DNA of 64,000 nt, from positions 2,604,001-2,668,000 of the forward strand of contig JANFAH010000004.1 in assembly GCA_024663395.1 (NCBI GenBank), in the 5' to 3' direction. The stretch is from Pisolithus tinctorius. Taxonomy: Eukaryota > Basidiomycota > Agaricomycetes > Boletales > Pisolithaceae. Under the pieces are notes generated by a model that saw only the letters and a list, made by a program, of their open reading frames with translations, searched no databases and was not told the origin of the DNA. Position 1 is the first letter of the stretch; every line of letters begins with the position of its first letter. The position numbers and the translations under genes were made by a program. Below, piece by piece: positions 35,317 to 47,124 of this stretch.

Positions 35317-36071
35317 ACATCACACTACAACAAGGACTCCGTTCTTTGGTTAGGAGAGCTGCGTATTTTCACATTCTTCCTTTACTCTCACTCAGCCGTA
35401 AATACAAGCTATCATTTGCTCACAGAATCTTATCCCTGCTTTCGTACACTCGCAAGATTTCTCTGCCATCCCGCCTGTAGCAAGCTTCGCTGTTGGATCA
35501 ACGCCCTAACTAACATGGATGATGATTTCTCTGGGTGTGTACCTCCGAGACACTTGCGAGACTCCAAGAACATCAATCCGACTTATTACTAACCTCGTTG
35601 AAGTATGTAACTCTTCAAGACGGGACAGAGTGCTACTCGGGCAGTAATACTATAAAGCTTGCACTAGGATGGCAGCGTCACGTGAAAGCCTGAAGGACGG
35701 GAGGTAGCTTGCGGCGCATACGTATATGCATATATTGCCTGTGTTCTGTTACTTCGCAGCTGCCAACACCTTGCAGAGCTTCCACAACTTGCGTGTAGCC
35801 AAAATACCGCCGGCAGTCTAGCACCCACATTCACTGACTCTTTGTGGATGACATTCCAGGCTGCCTCCTCAGCTCATGGTGAGAATCACTTCAGCAGCTG
35901 TGCGTATATTATGTCTAACGTTCTCAGGGTCACTATGATAACCGGAATGTGGCCTTCAAGTTTTCTACGAAGATTGATTACGATAATTGATTAACGGAAA
36001 TCTTTAAGTCCCCGGGTTGCTGCGTACGGCTTGCGTCTAACTAACTTAAGTCTCGAGGCCACGTCTGAAAC
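35317..36071. other. Intergenic, one exon-like stretch
   Basis: About 750 bases. A short open stretch at 35760-35880 (CQHLAELPQLACSQNTAG, then DSLWMTFQAASSAHG) followed by a GTGAGA donor looks like an exon, but no partner exon or family was found. Confidence 0.3.
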
Positions 36072-36221
36072 AGCTGACTCTATCATAACACAGCCTAACA
36101 ACCCCCGATCACACCAGTCTTGCACACAGGAGTACCTTCAGCCGCCAGCTTCACAGTCAGCACAGTTTGAACCCCACGTATATATATACACTGCTTTCTA
36201 TCCTAGTCTCCCAGCACACCC
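36072..36221 (+). promoter_or_regulatory. Promoter of ALDH gene 1
   Basis: TATATATACACTGC at 36181 lies 41 bases upstream of the ATG. A block around 36077-36130 (CTCTATCATAACACAGCCTA) recurs at 40809 upstream of the second ALDH gene, so the promoter was duplicated with the gene. Confidence 0.6.
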
Positions 36222-38273
36222 ATGCCTACTATCTTCAATCATGAGTTTAACACTCCCGTCTATAAGGGTGAGGTATCCTTCAGCACTGGCCTCTTCATCA
36301 ATGGCGAGTTCGTCGATGGGTCAAACGGAACTACCGTCGAGTATGTACTGTGCTTGGTTTCATTGCGCTGACCTCTTATATCTTACCGCCTACTGCCTCG
36401 TGTGAATCAACAGCGTGGTGAACCCGAGTGCGTCCCATTCCCGGTCGTAGCGATTCGATGCACTGATCCAGATCCACCCTTGCTGGCATCATCACTGCCG
36501 GTCGTCTGCGTTCTCTGACTAGCCAATGGAAAAGTGATCACCTCTGTTTCAGAGGGAACTCCAAAAGACGTCGATCTCGCAGTCGAAGCCGGTGAAAAGG
36601 CCTTCGAGACTACGTGGGGTCTCAACTACCCTGGTAACAAGAGGGGACTTCTCCTTAATAAGCTCGCTTCGCTCATGGAGGAGCACACTGATGAGCTTGC
36701 TGCCCTTGAGGCTCTGGACAATGGTGTGTAGATCACGCTACACAGCCGATCCATCGCCCCCATTCGTGGCATTTACCTTCCAACGTAGGTAAGGCTTTCA
36801 ACATCGCGCGTAGCAGAGACGTCGCTAGTGCCATCAGTTGCGTCCGCTACTTTTCCGGCTGGGCTGATAAGATATCTGGTCGAGTAATTGAGGTACCACG
36901 TCCATCGTTCAACACACAACGTACCGTTTCTGAAACATCCCCCAGACAAACGAGGAAAGATTCACCTATACTCGTCATGAGCCCATCGGAGTCGTTGTAA
37001 GCGCTGCGTATATTAACCCTGTTTCCGTCTAAACTGCTGTACAGGGCCAAATTATCCCTTGGAACTTCCCTCGTGCGTTGAAGCATTTACGGTTTTATTT
37101 GACAAGGATTTACTTTTATTCAGTTCTCATGTTTGCGTGGAAGATCGCACCTGCCCTTGCGACAGGCAACACCGTCGTCCTGAAGCCGTCTGAATTCACA
37201 CCACTGTCGGCGATACGTATTTGTCACCTTGCAAAAGAGGCCGGATTTCCACCTGGCGTTTTGAACGTCGTCACCGGATATGGCAACACTGTCGGCAGTG
37301 CTATCTCGTCCCATATGCGGATCCACAAGGTCGCATTCACAGGGAGCACTGTCGTCGGGCGCAAAATCATGGAGGCTGCTGCCAAGAGTAATTTGAAGAA
37401 TGTCACCCTCGAGCTTGGTGGGAAGAGTCCGAATATCATTTTTAACGACGCAGATCTTGAAGAGGCTGTCAGCTGGTCTATGCTTGGCATATTGTAGGTC
37501 TCTTTGATTTGTGGAGTTGATAATGGATATTGATTTCCGACAGTTACAATCATGGTCAATCCTGTCTTGCGGGCTCGCGTATATTTGTGCAAGAAGGAAT
37601 CTATGACGAGTTCTTGAAATGTTTCACGGAAAAATCACGTTCAATTAAGGTTGGGGACCCCTTTGCTCCAGACACTTTCCAGGGACCGCAAGTCTCCAAA
37701 ATTCAGTACGACGTAAGAATTATCCTTCAAGGATTTTCTGTGCACTGACGTGATATGCGTTGCGTAGCGCATCATGGGATATATCGACTCCGGAAAGAAG
37801 GAGGGCGCCAAGATCCACATCGGCGGAGAACGCCATGGTAGCGAAGGCTATTTCATCCAACCAACTATATTCCTCGACACCAAGCCGGATATGCGCATTG
37901 TGAAAGAGGAAATCTTCGGACCTGTTAGTGTTGTGATCAAGTTCAAGGACGAAGAAGACGTTGTGCGTCAAGCAAATGATACGCTGTATGGACTCGCCGC
38001 GGCAGTGTTCACCAAGGACGTGAATCGGGCGATCACGACGGCACATAAGATCAAGGCAGGAACGCTCTGGGCGAATTTTTACGGCGTGACGAGCCCGAAC
38101 GTCCCTTTCGGTGGTTTCAAGCAGAGTGGGATTGGGCGGGAAATGGGAGAATATGCCTTGAATAAGTTCGTTCTCCTCTCCTTCTACTCCCACCTGTGCA
38201 CTTGCTGATGATTTGCCGCAGCTACACCGAAGTCAAGGCCATCCACGTGAACCTCGGAATGAAGATGATGTAA
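36222..38273 (+). CDS. Aldehyde dehydrogenase, tandem copy 1 (501 aa)
   Basis: NAD(P)-dependent oxidation of aldehydes to acids. Ten exons: 36222-36340, 36414-36427, 36523-36723, 36789-36892, 36946-36996, 37045-37072, 37124-37493, 37544-37712, 37768-38165 and 38222-38273. They sum to 1506 bases with all phases correct. Exon 2 is only 14 bases. Family motifs are [20 protein letters not shown], the cofactor loop FTGSTVVGR at residue 244, the general-base Glu269 in LELGGKSPN, the nucleophile Cys303 in GQSCLAG, and [10 protein letters not shown]. Spacing matches the classical E268/C302 pair of ALDH1/2-class enzymes. The usual length for the class is about 500. No targeting peptide is seen, so it is probably cytosolic. 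A near-identical gene follows 2.7 kb downstream in the same direction. Confidence 0.95.
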
Positions 38274-40797
38274 ACTTGGCTCCCTGATTGTGGAAGGTTT
38301 AGGCATCATGTCTTGGGTTCTAGCAAGAACTTATCGACCGTGAATTTGGACCCTGCCGAAAGTGTTGGTATTGTGACGTTGTACTATCAGCTATTTTGTG
38401 TACCCACTGTATGAAATCTAGTCAGAGTATGCAGGCCTGGACTGAATAGCCCTTGCAGAACGTGGCTATGTGATGTGCCAAGACAGGTAGATTGTCGGTG
38501 TCGGTCGAATGAACGGTATGTAAATGCAATGAGAATCGACAGCAATTGTATTGTTGGACGGAGATTCCATGTGACACCGACAAAGACAATGTAGGACCTG
38601 CAGCGACGAATGTTTGGAGCAGAGAACCAAACCGAAAAGGCATTAGAGGAAAACGTGGCAGCGGAGAACTTGTCACTGCGGGCACTTTCTTTCTCGATGA
38701 CTCCAGGCAGTAGCCTATATACTGAAAACATAGCTCTCCTCAGCTTCGCTCTTAAATTCTGCGATAGCGTAACGATAACCATTCACAGACTTGTTCTCAC
38801 CCGTTTCATATCCAATGCTCTTGGTTTTGGAGTTGGTAAAATGACCATCGAAGGTTTCCAGGACAGCTTATCGATCCATGTGGACTCGGTCGAGTACAAA
38901 GTTGACATAGCATTCGCAAGTTCCATGATGACGTTCTTGCGGTCCTCGATAAGCCAATCAAAGACCGAATGTAACAAAACTACAGGAATACGATCCTTGT
39001 AATTGTGAGGGCGACTGCAAGGTATAGCCCTGCTTGTATCATCCTGCCGTTCGCGAAGTGATGACAGGCTAGCGGTGGTTGGAGGTTTCTCCGGAGGTTT
39101 CCCTAAGGAATGCTTCGCGTGCGTTATGAATCGTCTCCGTCCGCAGTAGAAGAGTTCTTTCGCATCCCCTGTAATTCTGTGATCAGTCGTTCAAAGTCGC
39201 TGCAAACGCGGTGACATTTACGCCGACGCAATGCCTGCATGATTGACAACATATGCCATCGTAGAAAACGGAGCGTTATTGAAGACAGCCTCCAATTATT
39301 GATGTGTGTTGGATGAGGTACGGAATAACCAAGAAGACAATTCTCTTCCATCCTATCGAGTGTCTCATTGAGTTCGTCAACACCATTGAACGAGATTTTG
39401 TATAGTTTCGACTAGCGATCAGCGGCTGTATCCGCGAGGTCTGTGCGGGTCTCCTTGGTTCTATCTTCCGACCAATTCGCAATTTTCGGCTTCGGCGTTC
39501 TGAATGAATGGTCGGGTCTGCGCTACGAATCCGGAGGTAGACGGACCCACAGGTGGCGTTGTAACATCTATATATTAGTAATGAGTGGTCACAATCATTA
39601 TGCTCACTGCGCTCGAATTTCGATCAATACGTGCCGAGTGTAAGGTGAAGGTGGTTGTGGAGCGAATATACTTTTCAACCTTTGTAGAGTGCGCAAAGGT
39701 TGACCGAAATCAGAGATTGTAAGCCCACCAAGAACACGTTCATATTCCCCGTCACCGGGCAAAAGGTGCGTCTCCGGTATCTTGAAACAATTTGTTCCGT
39801 CGGGTCACCTTAAAAGTGAGGTTTTGATTCAAAAACGCACAACTTGACAGCTGCGAAACGTTCATCTCCGATGTCGGGGGTGTTACTCAGCACCCATCGA
39901 TTTGCATTAATTAGGAGTCGGCGGGTGATGAGAGCGTAGCGGTAGTGCCCTCGCACACAACGAAAAAGTATCCATGTGTTTCGAACGCTTTGTTTATTTA
40001 GAGAGAAACTACGTACAATGAAAGATCGCGCGGAGTCGCTGCGAGTTCGAAGCGAAATGTACAAGAGTGAAGACCTAAGGTGAAACGTGATTTGGGTGAA
40101 AACCCGAAGGGTTCTCCTGCCCAGAGGAGGTACTGTATCTGGGGCGAAGCGTGAGCTGTGAGGGTGGGATGGGTACCGAACAGGTCGACTCTTCGTAGCT
40201 TATCCAAATGACAGTGTCCTGCCTGCAGGCAGTTAGACCCGAGAGAGGGAGAGGTGCGTGCGTGCGAAAGACGAGAGGAGATTTGGAGGCACAGACTCTG
40301 CGGTTCGCGAAGCGTGCAGAAACAAGAGACGCGTCACACTTCGCTTACTCACGCATGGACTAAATTCTATGCGACGCTTCGTGCCTCTGCTTACATAGAA
40401 AACTACTTACTAATGCAAGGATTAGAAATGGAGCAGGCCATCAGGCATATCAGGGGCCATGATCATGATGGCGTCCACTTCCGACGGAGAGAACCGAGAT
40501 GTCGAACTACGATACCCTTATCAGGCAACCAGCGCTGAAGCGCTCAGCCTATGCGCATCTTGCATCTTATGATGGAACTTGCCTACTGCATTCTCGTGGA
40601 AGAAATCACAACGCTCCTTCAAGGAGCTGGCCAGCCCAACCTCTTTATTTATTAGTGCCCAACTCGACTTACTCAACACGAGCAACGTAATAACGGGGTG
40701 ATGAAAATGACTCTGTGGTGTAACGTCGGCGACCTTTATTTCCCCGAGTTGTTGCGCCCACCGCCGCACTGAAGCTGACGTAGTCTCCATACCTTGA
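38274..40797. other. Spacer between ALDH genes, weak minus-strand coding signal
   Basis: About 2.5 kb. The first 150 bases are part of the duplicated ALDH unit. On the minus strand between about 39480 and 38780 several open pieces might be exons of one unknown gene (MEENCLLGYSVPHPTHINNW, LLHSVFDWLIEDRKNVIMEL). No start, splicing pattern or family could be fixed. The part from 39600 to 40797 holds nothing recognisable. Confidence 0.3.
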
Positions 40798-43160
40798 CTG
40801 GGACAAGACTCTATCATAACACAGCCTAATGGCCCTCCGATCACACCAGCATTACGCACAGGGGACCCATCAGTTCCACGGTCAGCACAGCTAAATCCCC
40901 ACATATATCTACGCTGTTTGCTTTCGAGTCTCAGCACACAGCAGACCCATGCCTAACATCTTCACTCACGAGTTTAACACCCCTACCTACAAGGGTAGGG
41001 TATCCTTCAACACTGGCCTCTTCATCAACGGCGAATTCGTCGATGGGTCAGACGGAACTACCATCGAGTATGTACTGTTTACTGTGTTTGCTTTCATCGT
41101 GCTGACCTCTTACCGCCACATGTGAATCGGTAGCGTGATAAACCCGAGTACGTTTCGTCCGCATGTTCTGGTGATTCAATACACTCACCTCGATACACCC
41201 TCACCGGCATCATCACTGCCCGTCATTTTCGTTTTTTTGACCAGCCGATGGCAAAGTGATCACATCGATTTCTGAAGGAACCCCCAAAGACGTCGACCTT
41301 GCAGTCGACGCCGCTGAGAAAGCTTTCGAGACTACGTGGGGTCTTAACTACCCCGGTAACAAGAGGGGAATTCTTCTTAATAAACTAGCGTCGCTCATGG
41401 AGGAGCACATCGATGAGCTTGGTGCCCTTGAGGCATTGGACAATGGTGTGTGTTTCATGTCATGCACGTTGTCGATATCCGTGGCCTCCGTTGGTGACAT
41501 TACCTTCCAACGTAGGCAAGGCTTTCAACATCGCGCGTAGCGCAGACGTCATCGGTGCCATCGATTGCATCCGCTACTTCGCTGGCTTGGCTGATAAGAT
41601 ATCTGGCCGAGTGATTGAGGTATCATTTTCATCATCCAACACGAGACGTATCGTCTCAGAAACATCCTCCAGACGACAGAAGAAAGATTTACCTACACTC
41701 GTCATGAACCCATCGGAGTCATTGTAAGCACCGTGCACATTAGTCCTCTTTTCGTCTAAGTTCGCGTACAGGGCCAAATTATCCCTTGGAATTTCCCTCG
41801 TGCGTTGAGACATTTATGACAGTGTTTGTCAAGAATTTACCTTCAACTCAGTCGTCATGTTTGCATGGAAGATTGCACCCGCCTTTGCGACAGGCAACAC
41901 CGTCGTCCTGAAGCCGTCTGAATTCACACCACTGACTGCGATACGTATGTGTCACCTTGTAAAAGAGGCCGGCTTCCCACCTGGCGTGTTGAACGTTGTC
42001 ACCGGATATGGCAACACTGTCGGCAGTGCAATCTCGTCCCATATGCGGATCCTCAAGGTCGCATTCACAGGGAGCACTGTCGTCGGGCGCAAAATCATGG
42101 AGGCTGCCGCCAAGAGTAATTTGAAGAATGTTACCCTCGAGCTTGGCGGGAAGAGTCCGAATATCATCTTCAACGACGCAAATCTTGAAGAGGCTGTCAA
42201 CTGGTCTATGTTTGGCGTTTTGTAAGTCTCTTTGATCTCTTCTGTTGATGTGATGGGTGCTGATTTCCAACAGTTTCAACCAGGGTCAGTGCTGCATTGC
42301 GGGCTCGCGTATATTTGTACAGGAAGGAATCTACGACGAGTTCTTGAAACGTTTCACGGAAAAATCACGTTCAATTAAGGTTGGGGACCCTTTTGCTCCC
42401 GACACCTTCCAGGGACCGCAGATCTCCAAGATTCAGTACGATGTGGGATTTCACACCTATTTCTTTGGGATTTTCTACGCACTGACATGATGCACGTTAC
42501 GTAGCGCATCATGGGATACATCGACTCTGGAAAGAAGGACGGTGCCAAGATCCACATCGGCGGCGAACGCCACGGTAGTGAGGGTTACTTCATCCAGCCA
42601 ACTATATTCCTCGACACCAAGCCGGATATGCGCATTGTGAAAGAGGAAATCTTCGGACCTGTCAGTGTTGTGATCAAGTTCAAGGACGAAGAAGACGTTG
42701 TGCGTCAGGCAAATGATACAGTGTATGGACTCGCCGCCGCGGTGTTCACCAAGGACGTGAATCGGGCGATCACGACGGCACATAAGCTCAAGGCAGGGTC
42801 GGTCTGGGTGAATTGCTACAGCATAATGAGCCCGAACGTCCCATTCGGTGGGTTCAAGCAGAGTGGGGTTGGGCGGGAGATGGGAGAATATGCATTGAAT
42901 CAGTACGGTTATCCTCTCCTTTGATCCTACCTGGTATCCGATAATGTTTCTGCAGCTACACCGAAGTCAAGGCAGTCCACGTGAACCTCGGCATGAAGAT
43001 GATGTAAATTTGGCTCGTTTTATGCGAAAAGTATCATTCCTTGGGTGCCGGAAAGCACTTTTCATCAGTGAATTTGGGCCCTGTGGAAAGTATTGGTATG
43101 ATTACGTTGTACTATCAGCTGGTTGTGCACTTCCTGTATGAAATATAGTCACGGTTTGCA
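40798..43160 (+). repeat. Tandem duplication of the ALDH unit
   Basis: This block and 36065-38420 align over the promoter, all ten exons, all nine introns and about 140 bases of 3' flank (for example ACGTTGTACTATCAGCT at 38378 and 43103). Exon lengths are identical. Introns have diverged much more than exons, so selection has kept both coding sequences. Confidence 0.88.
40949..43007 (+). CDS. Aldehyde dehydrogenase, tandem copy 2 (501 aa)
   Basis: Ten exons: 40949-41067, 41134-41147, 41245-41445, 41516-41619, 41673-41723, 41772-41799, 41852-42221, 42274-42442, 42505-42902 and 42956-43007. Every exon has the same length as in copy 1, including the 14-base exon 2. The active-site loop is GQCCIAG, so residue 302 is also cysteine (Ser in copy 1). 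Cofactor loop FTGSTVVGR and LELGGKSPN are unchanged. Differences concentrate in the first exons and near the C-terminus ([13 protein letters not shown] against [13 protein letters not shown]). The latter lies close to the substrate channel in this family, so altered specificity is possible. No frameshifts, unlike many neighbours. Confidence 0.95.
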
Positions 43161-43753
43161 TGCATGGATTGAGGTGGTTTGGGCCGGCCGGAGGATATCG
43201 TTGAACATTCGTTCTTCTCGACTAAATCCCATCTTTGGGGGTCACCTAGAAGGAATGCAATGATCTTAGGCGTCTTGCACTTCTTGAAAACTGGCAAAAA
43301 GCAGATCAGTAGGCGAAAATAGCCCTTTTCATGTCTTCCTAAATACTCAAACGTCCAAAGCTTCCGTTTAACACTCAGAAACGATGCACCAATTCTATTC
43401 CAGGCTGATATCGTAATTCGAGGAGTTCGCAAACGTCGAACGGCTTATCTGGGCAAACCACGAATGGCGACAAGACAGTACTTGATAGAAATGTGGAATG
43501 TCACGAGATAGCCTCATGGCTCAACCTAATGAGCGTTTCCGTTACATGTGTCGAGATTCCCTGCCCACAGGGAGAGGGCTGTACAACCCTTGCCCTAAGA
43601 AGCCCAATACAAGACGAAGGTCACCTGCCCACTCGTCCTAAGCAACTTCACGCAACCACTGGAACGCTGCATATTGGACTCGTAACTTGACGTACGCCCC
43701 AATACTTTCCCACTCAGCGTACTCTTCACACCTTGGGCGACAAAGCCAGAGCG
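43161..43753. other. Intergenic, upstream of IRG copy 1
   Basis: About 590 bases with no recognised gene. It should contain the promoter of the intact IRG-like gene; no TATA box is obvious. Confidence 0.4.
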
Positions 43754-45124
43754 ATGGGTGCTGCCGTGTCAACGCTGCCAGCACTGGCGGCTTCAACTGC
43801 TACAATAGCGTCCGCATTTCGAAGCCCGGGCCCCAATCCGACCATACAAGTGATAATGAACCGACCGCAAGACGAGGCTGCCATACGGGAGGCACAGCAA
43901 AGAGCCCAGGAAGCCAAAGAACTGGCGGAGCGTATCCGCCAAGAAGCACGGGAGGAGCACCAACATACAAGGGAGCGTTTAGAAGCGGTGAATGAAGGTT
44001 CAAGTAGGGCACGTGAAGAGGCGCACAAAATGATGATGGAGATGCTGGAGGCAGAGCGAGCAGCAATGAGGGCAAGAGTAGAGGCTGAGATTGCTGCACA
44101 AGCAGGACGAGCAGATGCCATGAGGCTCGCTGAGCAGGCGGCACGAGAACGGGAGCGAGCCAGAGAATTGCAAGAGCGAGCAAGAAAAGCAGAAGAGGCT
44201 GCGAAAGAAGAAGCAAAGAGAGCGAAAAAGATAGCCAAAGAAGAGCGTCGTAAGGCGGATACTGCGCGTGCCAAGGCAGAAAAGGCAACACAGACAGCCA
44301 AGGAGGAAGTGAAGCAGGCTATATCTGCAAAGGAGGAGATAGAGAAACGGTGGAAAGAGGGTAGTCAACCCGTCGTCACACCGAGTGCGGCAGAGCTGGC
44401 GGCTGCGAAAAGGCGAATCCAGTACAAAGAGGGACTCCTTCATTTTGCTGTCGCTGGTGTCTCAGGGGGCGGCAAGTCTTCCCTGATCAACGCGTTTCGT
44501 GGTTTACGCAGCAGGGAAGTCGGCGCCGCGACTGTCGGTGTCACTGAGACGACCCACGTGCTTTGCAGATACCCAGATCCCAATCCTCAACACTCGCTCG
44601 TTTGGTATGACATCCCTGGTGCAGGCACACTCCAAATTCCCGACTGGCAGTATTTCAATGCCCAAGGCCTCTACGTCTTCGATTGCATCATTGTCTTGTT
44701 CGATAACCGCTTCACGATGACAGATGTTGCTATTCTGAGCAACTGTGCACGATTCAATATTCCTGCTTACATCGTGCGGTCTAAGGCAGACCAACACATC
44801 AGGAACGTTATGAAGGAGATGGGGTACGATAGTGACGATAAACATGGTAATGCTGGATTGCGCGACAGGCTCTACAGCGAGGCACGACAGCATTTTATCG
44901 GTGAAACCCGGAAGAACGTCAAGTCCAACCTTGAAGGCGCGAACTTACCGAACAGACGGGTATATATCGTTTCCAATGATGCACTCCTGTCCATCGTTAA
45001 AGGAGAGGCACCGAAAAAGGCCATCGATGAGATAGAGTTGCTCAGAGACATTGTCAACCAAACGCTGGCTAGGCGGAGAATGGTTCGGAGGCATCCACAT
45101 CGTCCTGATCGTCGGGTTCTCTAG
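43754..45124 (+). CDS. IRG-like GTPase with coiled coil, intact copy 1 (456 aa)
   Basis: Single-exon gene. The first in-frame ATG is 43754, giving MGAAVSTLPALAAST. Gly2 with Ser6 fits the N-myristoylation consensus, also present in some vertebrate IRG proteins. Residues about 40-205 form a long charged helix (REAQQRAQEAKELAERIRQE and similar), a predicted coiled coil. The GTPase part has GVSGGGKSS at 235-243 (P-loop), DIPGAG at 286 (G3) and RSKAD at 342-346 (G4 position). DWQYFNAQGLYVFDCIIVLF lies between G3 and G4. The C-terminal part (VYIVSNDALLSIVKGEAPKK, IDEIELLRDI) matches the other copies. Vertebrate IRG proteins attack pathogen vacuoles; the fungal role is unknown. Fragments or broken copies lie at 14470-15784 and 10470-10944. 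Confidence 0.9.
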   Translation: MGAAVSTLPALAASTATIASAFRSPGPNPTIQVIMNRPQDEAAIREAQQRAQEAKELAERIRQEAREEHQHTRERLEAVNEGSSRAREEAHKMMMEMLEAERAAMRARVEAEIAAQAGRADAMRLAEQAARERERARELQERARKAEEAAKEEAKRAKKIAKEERRKADTARAKAEKATQTAKEEVKQAISAKEEIEKRWKEGSQPVVTPSAAELAAAKRRIQYKEGLLHFAVAGVSGGGKSSLINAFRGLRSREVGAATVGVTETTHVLCRYPDPNPQHSLVWYDIPGAGTLQIPDWQYFNAQGLYVFDCIIVLFDNRFTMTDVAILSNCARFNIPAYIVRSKADQHIRNVMKEMGYDSDDKHGNAGLRDRLYSEARQHFIGETRKNVKSNLEGANLPNRRVYIVSNDALLSIVKGEAPKKAIDEIELLRDIVNQTLARRRMVRRHPHRPDRRVL

Positions 45125-45439
45125 AAAGTACTCGGGTTGGGACTACATTTTCCGATACTTTCAACCACATTGAACATCTCGTAAACGTACCCTGATGGAG
45201 AACCATGTGCCTGGTGCACTGGGCATAACTTAGAGCACTTAGGAAGTGGCTGTGTAAAGTGACTTGTTCCAAAGCTTCAAATTTCGCAGTGGGTTAGTAC
45301 AAGTGACAAAAGCTGCTCGAATTCGATCCTGTTCCATGAGGTTGACGTACTCCAAAACTCCCACACATCCCAGTATAGACGCTGTGTACGAACCGCACCT
45401 CCCCCAGTCATCGACCATTTTTCGAAAGAGCAACCCGCA

Positions 45440-46350
45440 GGAGACGATAGGCCATCATGTCCAGTAAATTTTGTCTGTAAGATTTTGTATGGCCTGCCAA
45501 AGAAGCACAATGGGCTGGCCATGATAACATACAATATATTTGGCTGTACTACCATTGCTACCCTTATACATGTATGTTACATGAGTAAGACCTCAAGGAC
45601 ATATATGTGACTGTCAACTGCTGCCAAGGTGGGGATGCATCACAGTAAGTCAGCACTATTCTGGCTATGTGCAAGTCCTGACAATTTATTCTGGTAACTG
45701 ATATTGTCTGACATCATTGTTTAACATGTAAGGTCTGTCCTCAACTAGTGTGTATTGCACTTTGTAGGGAACTTTGTATGGCATGCCAAAGAAGTGTAAT
45801 GGACTGGCCACAGTAACATAGAATATATTTGGTTGTACTACTATTGCTACCCTTATACATGTATGCCACATGAGTAAGACCTCAAGGACATATATGTGAC
45901 TGTCAACTGCTGCCAAGGTGGGGATGCATCACAGTAAGTCAGCACTATTCTGGCTATGTGCAAGTCCTGACAATTTATTCTGGTAACTGATATTGTCTGA
46001 CATCATTGTTTAACATGTAAGGTCTGTCCTCAATTAGTGTGTATTGTACTTTGTAGGGAACTTTGTATGGCATGCCAAAGAAGTGCAATGGACTGGCCAC
46101 AGTAACATAGAATATATTTGGTTGTACTACTATTGCTACCCTTATACATGTATGCCACATGAGTAAGACTTCAAGAACATATATGTGACTGTCAACTGCT
46201 GCCAAGGTGGGGATGCATCACAGCAAGTCAGCATTGTTCCAACTATGCACAAGTCCTCATAGTTTTCTCTGGCAACTGACATTACCTGACATCATTGTTT
46301 AACATGTAAGGTCTGTCCTCAATTAGTGTGTATTGTACTTTGTAGGCAGG
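45440..46350. repeat. 289-bp tandem repeat, about three copies
   Basis: The word TAAGGTCTGTCCTC recurs at 45729, 46018 and 46307, exactly 289 bases apart. The unit before 45729 is more diverged, the two middle units are nearly identical, and the fourth breaks off at about 46350. Each unit includes GGCATGCCAAAGAAGTG and CTTATACATGTATG. A minus-strand frame of 76 codons recurs in two units, but 289 is not a multiple of three and no family is recognised. It is therefore treated as non-coding satellite-like DNA. Confidence 0.92.
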
Positions 46351-47124
46351 CAGACACTGACTTGCAACATAGACAAAACCATTGAGGTTCATCCATTTCC
46401 ACCAAATGTTTGGACACCATGTTGAGTCCCATGTAATATGGCTGTTATCATGTGATTTCTGGACATTAGTAAGTCATGCTGCATTCATTAGTATATTTGC
46501 TGGGAAGTTGTCAGGAGCTGTCACTTGGTGTTGATATTGTATTAGCAGAAGCCACATGAGTAATGGTATTGCTTTGGCATGCTGGTATGTAAATAGATAT
46601 TGTCCACAATGTAGTCCCTGTTACATTACAAGTCTCCAACCTCAGAACTATATTGAGCCCTTCAGCCCAACAGTATCCAGTAGGCATATCATCCTACCTT
46701 GCAAGCAAGTAGCCCTTGATCTGCAATCTAAACAACTACTTATTAGCATTCACCATGTCCTGCCAATTCTGGTTATTCTGCAAATCTTGTGGCATGATAC
46801 AACTACATGTCCCATTGCTATGTAGTTGGTGGATTATCCCACCTTTGAATAAGAGCAACAAACAAACAACATATGGAACACTACCACTGTTGTGTAAATT
46901 TATTTATAACATCCCACTACATGGGCAGGCAGAGATCATTCAGCAGATGCTGCAATCCTAGGACCATGTGGACATAAACATTACTCTTTGGGCTGCATTG
47001 GTGCATGCAATGAATATATCTATATATTAGAAGCTGCCATCCCGGCAGAAGATAGGGAATGCACTGGAATTACAATAATCGAGCTACTTGTAATGAATGG
47101 GAATGCAACGTCAGGTAATCAAAA
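46351..47124. other. Low-complexity spacer, no gene supported
   Basis: Sequence between the tandem repeat and the DUF6698-type gene. AT-richer than its surroundings, with only short frames; possibly part of the same mobile unit as the repeat. Confidence 0.35.

Noticed and set aside
38387..38782. 131-codon minus-strand frame downstream of ALDH copy 1
   Set aside because: Partly inside the duplicated ALDH 3' flank, with no conserved content; not supported as a gene.
43726..44443. Minus-strand open frames rich in Ala, Ser and Leu
   Set aside because: Mirror of the coiled-coil part of IRG copy 1; the plus strand carries the recognised protein.
43754..45124. Recent animal-to-fungus transfer of the IRG gene
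   Set aside because: Several diverged copies are present and related proteins are common in Agaricomycetes as far as I know; no sign of recent transfer.
45686..46205. Two nearly identical 76-codon minus-strand frames
   Set aside because: They recur because of the 289-bp repeat; the unit is not a multiple of three and the product resembles nothing known.
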